A DNA stretch of 64,000 nt from Ciborinia camelliae (Eukaryota; Ascomycota; Leotiomycetes; Helotiales; Sclerotiniaceae), in contig JANPYM010000009.1 in the NCBI GenBank assembly GCA_025890175.1, positions 889,650 to 953,649 of the forward strand, given 5' to 3'. Positions within the stretch are counted from its first letter, which is position 1. Each line of letters starts with the position of its first letter. The position numbers and the translations under genes were made by a program. The notes beneath the pieces are model-generated. The model was given only the letters and a program-made list of their open reading frames with translations. It did not search any database and was not told the DNA's origin. Below are positions 55,558 to 64,000 of the stretch, one piece after another.

Positions 55558-56985
55558 ATGGCAGATTTCAATTTCCCCGGAATCGATCTCAGTGATCCAT
55601 TTGTTCCAAACCCCGGTTCCATATCCGTCTACAGTCCTTTCGAACACAATACTCCCAAACTGGCCGTTAGACCACTTCATGACTACGGAACATTTACATA
55701 TCCTCTCACACCTGAAGATGAATGGCCTAATGCCATTCCGTTACCTCTACGATCTCGAGATTCCTCACTAAATTCACCACCATCTTTGTCATTTTCTCGC
55801 TCTTCTAGTACCTCGTCAAGAAAGTCTTTCTCATCATCTACCTCTAATATTATGTTGAATCGATTTCTGAATGCCAAGGGGGAGCCCCCGACTTCCTTTC
55901 CTCATTTCACATCATTGCCGTTAGATATTCAGAGAAATATTTGGAGGCATACATTACCTGGACCGCAAATTGTAGAAATATATCGACAGACACTAGTTAA
56001 ACCTCAATCTACACCCTCATCAACCACCAACTCCACCCAGCAAACACAAGCCCAAGAAACCCTCCCACTCCTCAAAACCTACACCACCCTTCCCATCGCT
56101 CTTCACGTACACCGCCTCTCCCGCCGCCTTGCCCTCTCCCTTCTCTCTCCTCTCTCCTTCGCCCACCCTTACTATCTGCTCTCAAACCCATACGCCTATA
56201 TTAACTACATTCACGATACTATATTTCTTTCTTCTCATACTCTATACTCTGATCTCGGAAACCATATCCTTTATTCAAGAAATTTGCATAAGATACGATA
56301 TCTGGCGCTTGAGTTTGAGACATGGTGCGAGTTACTTGGGGATAATCATTTTGTTAATGCACTTTTGGAGATGGAGGGATTGGTGGAGATTGCGGTGGTT
56401 TTTGAAGTGGCGGCGACTTCTTGTCCTTCTATTTCTTCTCCCATTTATCGTTCGTCTTTTCCATCATCAATGATATCGACACACCGTGAAGAATCGATAC
56501 AACATTGGGAAAATACACTCAAATTTCTCGAACCAACAGAAGAAGAAGAAAGAGAGTTGGAAGATGTATTTGAGAGGGAATGCGAAAAGAAATGGTTATG
56601 GGGACGTGTGAGGGGCTGGGAAGATGTGAAGAGCAAATTGAGGTTGAAGTGGAAGGAAGGGGAGAGTAGAAGCGCTAGCTCTATACAGAGACGGGCTGGG
56701 GCACCTCAGAATGAGAAAGGAAACGAAGGGTATGCGCGCCTCCGCTCAGGACCCGCGGCGAAAGGCAATATACAGATTGGATATCAAGAATTCCATGGTG
56801 GTGAAGGTTCGGGGCTGAAAACGGGATTCGAACAGCGGCTGGAAAGCTTACTGAATAGCGTCGATGATGTTATTATGGATTATGGACATATAGCTCACAG
56901 ACGCGGAGGCGAGGAAATGGAATATAGTGAGAGTGAGTATTCGGCGAGTTTTGAGGATGATTCTGATTTGGAGGGTTGGATATGA
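55558..56985 (+). CDS. 2EXR-domain protein
   Basis: Single exon, 475 residues, unknown function, from a large fungus-specific family. The first 110 residues are Pro/Ser-rich and probably disordered. The 2EXR core starts near residue 118 with FTSLPLDIQRNIWRHTLPGPQIVEI, the hallmark block, and continues with ALHVHRLSRRLALS, then PYAYINYIHDTIFLSS and HKIRYLALEFETW. The C-terminal third is charged, with an acidic Ser-rich end (YSESEYSASFEDDSD). The start ATG at 55558 follows an A-rich leader. It is the only clearly intact gene between 51 and 60 kb. Proteins of this family often differ between strains. Confidence 0.86.
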   Translation: MADFNFPGIDLSDPFVPNPGSISVYSPFEHNTPKLAVRPLHDYGTFTYPLTPEDEWPNAIPLPLRSRDSSLNSPPSLSFSRSSSTSSRKSFSSSTSNIMLNRFLNAKGEPPTSFPHFTSLPLDIQRNIWRHTLPGPQIVEIYRQTLVKPQSTPSSTTNSTQQTQAQETLPLLKTYTTLPIALHVHRLSRRLALSLLSPLSFAHPYYLLSNPYAYINYIHDTIFLSSHTLYSDLGNHILYSRNLHKIRYLALEFETWCELLGDNHFVNALLEMEGLVEIAVVFEVAATSCPSISSPIYRSSFPSSMISTHREESIQHWENTLKFLEPTEEEERELEDVFERECEKKWLWGRVRGWEDVKSKLRLKWKEGESRSASSIQRRAGAPQNEKGNEGYARLRSGPAAKGNIQIGYQEFHGGEGSGLKTGFEQRLESLLNSVDDVIMDYGHIAHRRGGEEMEYSESEYSASFEDDSDLEGWI

Positions 56986-58149
56986 ATGTTATTTGTTATT
57001 TTTGGAGGCGTCCAAAAGGATTTCGGTGCTTCACAAAAGAGCGGTGTTTAATGATGGTTTTATTTGGGGGGATGGGGGGATGGGGGGATGAAGATGGAGA
57101 TGGAGATTAGCAAAGTTCATCGTGGGCGGGCAGGCGTTGATTTGCTTAATATGATACCATGGCACATGAGGCGATTAGTGTTTTTTTTAGAAAAAAATGT
57201 GTAATAATATAGCATACCAACGTCTTATATCTCATACTAATCGGAGTTGCGGCGTTCCCTATCAATTAATAATACAATACATCACCTACCCCATTCAGAA
57301 TGTGAGATCGAAGCTTCCTAGATAGGTATCTTTTTGTTATATCTTTTGTCACTCTTTCATTTCCCATGGCATGGTGAAGAAAGTCGAAAAATGAAATTTG
57401 TTTGATGTTTGATGTGATTCTATTTAGTCTATGGAGGTAGTAATCTTGACCTTACTTTGGCAATTTACTCGGCGCATATTAATGTGCCTACCTACCAGTA
57501 CCTCTCTCGATATTACCTACCTTACCTCACCATATATACTACAAGATCACTCCTGGAGGAAATCTTTTGGATGGGCTATTTATAGCAAGTGAGGAAGGTA
57601 CCAGTACCTATTCACATTTATTAGGTCGTGTCCGGATAAATTATATGGAATGGGTATTGATCCCGATGATTTGGTAACCAATCGGGAAGACTCAACTAAT
57701 GCGGATGGTCACCGAATGAATTCCCGCGATTCCAACCAAGAGTTGCACCATGTAATTTATAAGGATGGAAAGTTATCCATAAGGATCGGGATAATTTTCC
57801 GCTATAGATACTTGTTTGAAAAAGAAATATTAATTGCGAATTCTCTTTTTTTAATATCTATATAAAGATCTATTGTAGACTTTATATTGGAGGAGATTTT
57901 TTAGGTTGGTCACCCGATTGGATTCGGATTTTAGGATTACATACCTCAGACGAGACGAAGCCTCCCGTAAGGTTACATTTTCCCTTCCATCAACACCAAT
58001 ATATGCATCATCATCATCATCATCCAGAAGAGGGAGGTAGATTAGAGATGAAGTGGGGCAGTATATGTTTCTGCCATTTAAGTTAATGTTCTCCTCTTAC
58101 AAATATATATTCTTCCAATTCTTCAAAACACTGTCAACGATCAGCTGCC
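56986..58149. other. Intergenic region before the iminopeptidase remnant
   Basis: No gene recognised. It contains GGGGGGAT repeats (57066-57092), an A/T-rich stretch near 57180, TACCTACC tracts (57485-57530) and a CATCAT repeat (58003-58023). Confidence 0.5.
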
Positions 58150-59134
58150 ATGCGTGTAAGCATAACATCAGGAGTCGCAGAATACAAAGTCCCCGGTCTC
58201 TCCGAGCCCTGCAAGACTTGGTATAAAGTAGTGGGCGACCTCACGACATCTGCAACACCACTGATTGTCGTTCACGGGGGACCCGGAGCATGTCACGAAT
58301 ATCTCCTTCCGTTGGTCGATCTTGCCGCATCCATCCATCCATCCCCCTGAACTTCTGCGATCAAATTGGAAATGGAAAGTCGACGCATCTCCCCGAAAAA
58401 GCGGGCGATGAAGATTTCTGGAGCCTGCTACTCTTTCACAACGAACTCGATAATCTCATCCGGCATCTAGGGTTGAAAGATCGTCCCATCGATGTCCTAG
58501 GTCACTCGTGGGGGGGATGCTCGCTGCCGTATGGGCATCCGACCCATCAAGCTCGAGCAACCTTTGAAGATTGATCCTCGCGAACAGTTTGGCTAGTATC
58601 GAGACATTCCAAATTGGTATCAGCGCCCTGCGGAAGAAACTCCCCTCGGATGTTCAAGAGGTATTGGATCGTGCAGAATAGTCGGGGAACTACGAGACCC
58701 CAGAGTACGAAGCTGCCATTGAGTTTTTCTACATGAGACATGTGAGTCTCGCGAGATCGTGGACGTCCCCAGAAGTCCGCTCCGTACTCAACTGTTTTAC
58801 GGAAGATGCAACCGCATATGGTACCATGTGAGGATATTTCTCCCATGCCCCGTCTACAGTTAGCTCACAAATGTATAAGGTTTGGCCCCAGCAAACTTGT
58901 CGTTACTGGCAATCTTCGCAATTGGACATCGATTCCGAATCTGCACAAAATTAAAGTCCCGACCTTTTGATCAATGGAGTAGATGATGAAGCGCAGGATG
59001 TGGCAATGCGGCCGTTTTTTGAACATATTGAGAAGGTTAAGTGGATTGTTTTGGATAATGCTGCGCATATGTGTCACGTTGATCAACGAGAGAAGTTTAT
59101 GGAACATGTAAAGGCTTTTTTGATAGATGTCTAA
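58150..59134 (+). pseudogene. Proline iminopeptidase (S33 alpha/beta hydrolase), multiply broken
   Basis: The family pattern runs the whole length: IVVHGGPGACHEYLLPL near the start, DQIGNGKST, the nucleophile elbow GHSWGG, FGPSKLVVTG after a probable intron (58828-58879), and the catalytic-His region AAHMCHVDQREKF near the end at 59134. It cannot be translated as one protein. Seen lesions: a frame change in a CATC repeat (58328-58343), a frame change at a G7 run (58510-58516), TGA at 58565, TAG at 58679, and a frame change near 58963-58968. Intact homologues release N-terminal proline or hydrolyse amino-acid amides. Several independent lesions argue against a simple sequencing error. Confidence 0.85.
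58328..58343. repeat. (CATC)4 microsatellite causing a frame change
   Basis: Four-base repeat inside the iminopeptidase remnant; the frame before it stops, while the family-like frame after it is a different one. Slippage is the likely cause. Confidence 0.75.
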
Positions 59135-59489
59135 AGGCATGCATTAGCTGTAGATCTGTTCATTGGTGATAGTTGACATGAAAGGACTTTTCACATACCC
59201 TTGTTTCGTGTATTGCTGGCTCATTTTCCTGTAGAGATTGTTTTTAAAAGGTATAAGAATGATTAAAACAACTGTTAAGGAAATCGTTTGTGCAAACTTA
59301 TTGGTAGAGATAGCCGGCAGGACTACCTTCCAATGACGGGAATGTAAAATTTCGGCAGTTGCAGGTGTAATACAGTAGGATCACAGTTGAGCGAATGCAC
59401 CAATGCCAACCCATATGTTCCAAATTATGTGAAGAAAAAGTCATTGCCGAAGAGCGCTGAACGTTCTGAATCCTAATTCAACCTGAGTA
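59135..59489. other. Gap between two gene remnants
   Basis: 355 bp; nothing recognised. Confidence 0.45.
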
Positions 59490-60206
59490 TCAACACGAAC
59501 ACGTATGTGAACACGGGACATCCGTACATTTCGAAGCTGACATGTTTGCATAGATCATGAACACATCAGCGAGGGGGAATGGACTGTCCGTAAAGGCAAT
59601 GGTATCGGTGAAGTCTAAATTATGGTATAAGGATCCATCGTCTTTAGCTGGCGTTGATTTTGCGACAGATGACATATTCAAAAGACAAATATCGTGCTGT
59701 GGATTTTGTAAGTAGTTTCTATCAGTAAGAGACCATCTCGTCGCATTATAGTGTGGCTGTAGATGTTCGGATTTCTTTAGATGAGCAAAGAAATTTTTCG
59801 ATCGCATGCAAACAGATAAGGATCGGTAAACAGGCCAGGTACAATTTCCAGTGGACCAGAATGGCTGGGTATCATTGAGCACGGAACCAGAAGTGAGAAG
59901 ACCATTCTGAATCCATGTCGCATAGAAACCAATGCGGTCGTGTATTTATTTCCTGACGCTTATTTTCCCGCTGTGATAGCAATTGCTTGTTGTGTGGCGA
60001 TTCTTTAACCCCTTCATTAGGAACATACTGTTCATAGTTGTGAGACAAGGTTGAGGAGAGGATTGATGAGCATTTTGTATCGGGCGAAAAAACTTGGACT
60101 GTCTCCACATTCCTTGAATGCTATAGCCCAAGTCAGGAGAATCAACTAATAAATATACGAAGCGAAGGAGGCTTGAAAACAACGCCTCACTCCGAAGTAC
60201 AACCAT
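59490..60206 (-). pseudogene. Fragment of a DUF3176-like membrane protein gene
   Basis: The minus-strand frame ending at 59490 contains STGNCTWPVYRSLSVC, which closely resembles the CPTGNCTWPxFxSLxVC hallmark of fungal DUF3176 proteins, followed by LQPHYNATRWSL and a Cys-containing end. Upstream (59872-60206) minus-strand pieces continue in other frames without the expected N-terminal membrane spans, and the C-terminal span is missing. So it is a truncated, frame-broken fragment. Function of the family is unknown. The assignment rests mainly on the one hallmark motif. Confidence 0.45.
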
Positions 60207-60566
60207 TCATCAAAAATCTACCGATATTTTGAAGGCTCAAAGATGGCTTTAAAGGGAGAGATATAGTAGTGTAGTCAAGTATTATTTTTCACCCCGAACC
60301 TCCACATTTATTCCTACATACAATGCCACTAATATTCATATCGACAGCCCATTCCCCGAAACAGGATATGAAAAAGCTAACATCAAAGATTGGAGATGTA
60401 AGTAACTTGACAAACACCCCACCTAGGATCAAAAATATACAATTCTACTGTAACTAGGTACCGTCATTCATCCATCCATCCATCCATTCATCTAGTAGCT
60501 ATTCACACAAGCCTCATAATTGTACATATGTACCCAGTTTTTCATTCATTGATCCCTGATGTGCAT
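60207..60566. other. Intergenic region with a CATC repeat
   Basis: 360 bp, 3' side of the mS29 gene. A (CATC)n tract lies at 60468-60491. No gene seen. Confidence 0.5.
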
Positions 60567-62049
60567 CTAAATCCTCATCCTTAGCGTGCCTCTCTCCAAT
60601 TCTCCCACGATTCCATGTCCAGCCAAAGCCCATTTTTCCGTCACGAGTTTTTCATCAACTCTCTGTCTTAACACACCACTCTGCGCCCAATATTCCATCA
60701 AACCTCTCGCTTCCCTCTTACTCAATCCATTTAACCACATAACTTGCACGTTCTGTAATGCTTTATCGGCTCTTTCATCATATTTCTTCTCAAAAGGATC
60801 GCGCTCCGTAACTTCTTCTTCTGATTGTCGGCCCATTTGCTGTACGATGGCTAGATCCGTGGATCTGGATACTGGCGCGTGACTACGTGAAGTGGCTGCA
60901 ATAACAGCACCTCCATTTGGTAGGGATTTCTCGCCAGAAAGATATTGTACGAAATGGTTGACGACAGCTAGATCATGAGCATGAATTAGCTCAAAATTTG
61001 CGTTTCGGTAAAGACTGTTTTGCATGATCCATTGAAGTCCATCTAAAGACATGAGAATAGGGGGTCGGTCTGCAGCCGTAATTTCTTTCCAGAATGCTTG
61101 GAAAATAGGCCAGGAATGATCGGGTTCAAGAGCTCCAAGTTTGCAAAGCTCTAGTAGTGATATGTTCTCTTGGACAGGAATTGGAAGACTATGCTCTTGA
61201 GATAATTGTAGTTTTTGGAGGACTGCTTCGTTGGCTTTGCCGATGCGTCCTAGCCACGATGCAGTATATGTGTTTTGGGAAAAGAGAGTTGGTGTTGTAT
61301 CAGGCAGAGGAGAATAGTCTGTGCAGGCGTTGACAAGTTCTTGGGCTATAAATTTGATTAGCATAATCCAATCTGTAAAAAATAAGTAACAACATACTGT
61401 CTGCAATATTCAAGACAATCCATCCCTTAACAAAGGCCGAAGCCATAGCATGCAAGAGCATCAAACTCTTCCCTGATACCCTCCCTCCATCAATCACCAA
61501 CCGCAATGCCTTCTTATTCGCCTCCGCCTCTTCCAAAAGTTCCACACACCCCACACTCTCCTCCCTAATCAAAACCGCCGGCTTCCTAAACAAACTCCAC
61601 CCCTGCGTAATCTTAAAAGCCTCACTCGCCCTCAAACTATCCACCGTACTTCCACTCAACCCAACCACCGTCCCCACCAACGCATCACTCCCAACATTGT
61701 CTAGCCCTAAATCTTTCATCCCCTCGACCTCCAACGCATTCGTATTACTGAGCACGATCCTCTTCCTCATCGCCTTTCTCTCTCCTTCCGCGAGTGGTTT
61801 CCCCGTCCTAACAGGCGGCGGCTTCTTCTTAATCTTCAAAGTCTTTCCACCTCTCGCTTGGTTCTGCGCAAATGCTCCGGGTCCTGCCTTTTTTATTCCC
61901 AACGGATTCTTATACATCACCGCACTTGTTGAAAATCCCGCCGTGGCAGCTGCAGCCGTAACCGGGAGTCGCAAAGTGGCATGGTTGGCTTGTATTAATT
62001 GTGAAGTTTTTGGTCTAGAGAGACATTTCCAACATCCCGAGGACGCCAT
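60567..62049 (-). CDS. RSM23: Mitochondrial small-subunit ribosomal protein mS29 (DAP3/Rsm23)
   Basis: GTP-binding protein of the mitochondrial ribosomal small subunit. Two exons on the minus strand, 62049-61398 and 61345-60567 (52-nt intron, phase 1), 476 residues. A basic, Ser/Ala-rich N-terminus (about 45 residues, RLPVTAAAATAGFSTS) is a typical presequence. The P-loop GGRVSGKS is near 188-195, followed by MLLHAMASAFVKGWIVLNI as in DAP3. Later blocks are AQELVNACTDYSPLP-like, WPIFQAFWKEITAADRPPILMSLDGL and LPNGGAVIAATSRS. It is divergent from RRS1 across 253 bp. Confidence 0.92.
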
Positions 62050-62302
62050 ATCTGCGATTTCTACACCGAGTTTTGAGTTGCCAATTCCTCACTCAACGTG
62101 TCGTCCCTCTCTCCTCGCTCCAGAAATCTTTCTCGACTAGGATCACCACATCCCGCGCTAAAGTGCGGCCGCGCAAGGATCTTCCCGCAAAAGCAGCCAT
62201 CCAAAATTTATTTCCTCTATCTAAATCTCAATTCTCCTCTTCCATCAAAATCAAAAAAGTAATCTTCACCCATCTAATTCATTTCACACCCTCACATTCA
62301 AA
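62050..62302. promoter_or_regulatory. Divergent promoter between mS29 and RRS1
   Basis: 253 bp between two start codons; the RRS1 side is rich in TCA/CTC. The NotI-like GCGGCCGC at about 62166-62173 is the most GC-rich spot. Confidence 0.5.
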
Positions 62303-62982
62303 ATGTCCGAAGACGCCCCCCAAAAACCCTCCAAACTCCCCATCACAGTCAACAAACCTACACCCTACACCTTCGATCTCGGTCTCCTCCTCGCCGAAGA
62401 CCCCAACCCTCTCCTCCTCACCACTCGCGAGAATCTCGAAGCTGATCTCGCTGCCACCGCAAGAGATGGCGCGCAAGCATTATTGAATCAGTTGTTGAGC
62501 ACTTGCCCCATTGCATCGACGCCCAATGGGGTTTTGTTGAGTTTGCCGGGAATTCTGACGAAGTTGCCTAGAGAGAAGGTATGCGATTATTTTCCTTTTA
62601 GAATCTCAGTAATATGTATCTGAACTCTGAATACTAATATCCTACTCAGCCCCTCCCTCCACCAACTGCGCAAACCACCTGGCAAAAGTTCGCCGCCAAG
62701 AAAGGCATTAAACCCAAGACAGCCGAGGCCAAAAAGAAGCTTGTGTATGATGAATCTACCGGCGAATGGGTTCCTAAATGGGGATACAAGGGAATCAACA
62801 AAAAGGGAGAAGATGATTGGATTGTGGAGGTGAATGCGAAACAGGAGCGCGAGAGAAAGGAAGGGACCGAGAGACAGAACGATGGGAGACGGGAGAGGAA
62901 GGAGAAGGTTAGGAGGAATGAGAGGATGCAGAGAAAGAATGAAAGGAGTGATAGGAAAAATCATGGAGGGAAGAGGGATTAA
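62303..62982 (+). CDS. RRS1: Ribosome biogenesis regulator Rrs1
   Basis: Nucleolar assembly factor that with Rpf2 brings the 5S RNP into pre-60S particles. Two exons, 62303-62578 and 62650-62982 (71-nt intron, phase 0), 202 residues, normal for the family. The N-terminal block PYTFDLGLLLAEDPNPL and the later LPREK|PLPPPTAQTTWQKFAAKKGI, formed exactly across the splice, are Rrs1 signatures, followed by YDESTGEWVPKWGYKG. The C-terminus is highly basic (Arg/Lys-rich), which suits nucleolar RNA binding. Confidence 0.94.
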
Positions 62983-64000
62983 ACCGGGAAGAAAGTGCTG
63001 GTATCATGATGAAAAGGACGAGGGAAGGGGGATGATATGATAGAAGACGGATCGATGGTGGACCTCATTGTATGGCGTTGGAACAGGTATCATTGGCGTT
63101 TTGAGGACAATTATTTCTTGTGGAAAGGGAAAAGTGTTGCGCATTACATCGGATCACATTACATCACAGCAACATGCAAGTAAGAAATCCGAAATCATAA
63201 TAGTACATAGCATTGATTTCAATTCAATGCCCATGAGAAGATACGAATGGCAAGACAAAAGATTTTTGCCATTCATATGATCTCCGATGTTCTCAATATC
63301 TTCCAATGCTCCCTTTCTCTGATTCTGATTTGACTTCTCTGACCTTTCATGCTCAAAAAAGTACCATACTCTCACTATCATACAAACAGCTCCTTCCTCA
63401 CTGCATCTGCCCTATGCCTAATAGCTAATGCGTCTCACTCAACAAGACGTGATGAGTGGAATCCCATCTCTAAGCTCTTTAACAAATCATCCATAACCTC
63501 CATACCTCTCCATCACGCGCCACGCTTATAATTCCTTAAAAAACAAATAACACAATCCACTCCATGTACCACTATCCATTTCCAAGTACCAGACCCCCAT
63601 CCCTATTAAACCCGCCTTATGTGCTGATATGCTTTGCTGTCAAGATTCAAATGATGCATGCTGCGCTGGGGGGGTATTCAACAAAACAAGCATGAAAATT
63701 TTGTAGACCCATTAAAATGGGAAAAGGAAAGACTTGTGTCGCGTGAACGAACAAAAAGAACGTCAAGAATGGTGTAGATTTAAATCTCGCCCGCGTTTGT
63801 GCGTGGTTGTACTCAAGGAAAATCGTAGAATGCGTTCAGTCCATTCCCTTCCCCAATGTTCGTAAGCAATGAAAATCGACGGAGGAAAATGCAATTTTGT
63901 CGCCATCGTCTGTTCCTACCATTTTGTAAGAAACCCGTTGTGCCCTAATATGTAGAGGTAGAATCGTAATGATGTGCGATCTTTCGTGTGACTTTCTGAA
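62983..64000. other. RRS1 3' region to window edge
   Basis: 1 kb of AT-rich DNA. Short frames have no family features. No gene recognised; it may include the UTR of a gene beyond the edge. Confidence 0.45.

Noticed and set aside
57650..57865. 71-codon frame
   Set aside because: No motif, no context; AT-rich end gives the hydrophobic tail.
1..64000. Transposons, CRISPR arrays, rRNA or tRNA genes
   Set aside because: No long terminal repeats, transposase motifs, repeat-spacer arrays or complete tRNA folds were seen; the method is by eye and could miss degenerate elements.

Overview
The window is nuclear DNA of a filamentous ascomycete (Pezizomycotina). Genes are split by short introns (mostly 49-120 nt) with GT-AG ends and CTAAC/CTAAT-like branch sites. 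Gene spacing is 0.1-3 kb, intergenic DNA is AT-rich with many four-base microsatellites, and the protein set (2EXR, NCS1 permease, secreted PL1 pectate lyase, Net1/Dnt1-like protein, Pezizomycotina-type small hydrophilic proteins) is fungal. The base composition and the look of the proteins suggest Leotiomycetes, perhaps Sclerotiniaceae; this is an impression, not proven. All gene models below were built by eye from splice signals, reading phase and family motifs.

Layout. 0-10 kb: the 3' end of RFC1, an aldo-keto reductase, an eleven-knuckle CCHC zinc protein, and a dienoyl-CoA isomerase. 13-24 kb: an isochorismatase-like/AlkB/GST-like fusion protein, SOM1 and a RecA-like protein sharing a 61-bp promoter, COX9, TAF8, the Mgs1/WRNIP1 ATPase, and RACK1 with a probable C/D snoRNA in its second intron. 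24.7-33 kb: two small disordered proteins, gamma-tubulin, and the nucleoporin Nup85. 33.7-45.3 kb: a mitochondrial carrier, a GT8 glycosyltransferase, a pectate lyase, the DNA-crosslink protein HMCES (SRAP), and an NCS1 permease. 47-50.7 kb: a large Net1/Dnt1-like nucleolar protein. 51.4-60.2 kb: a gene-poor stretch with several decayed genes (BTB, an unknown antisense fragment, proline iminopeptidase, DUF3176-like) and one intact 2EXR gene. 60.5-63 kb: mitochondrial ribosomal protein mS29 and, divergently, the ribosome-assembly factor Rrs1.

No operon logic applies. Shared promoters are the main form of organisation: SOM1/RecA-like (61 bp), COX9/TAF8 (360 bp), gamma-tubulin/NUP85 (346 bp) and mS29/RRS1 (253 bp). 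Genome-maintenance genes are frequent in the first 42 kb (RFC1, AlkB fusion, RecA-like, Mgs1, HMCES), but nothing in the sequence shows that they are functionally linked.

The strongest candidates for undescribed biology are the three-part AlkB fusion, whose isochorismatase part has Ser in place of the catalytic Cys, and the intronic snoRNA in RACK1.
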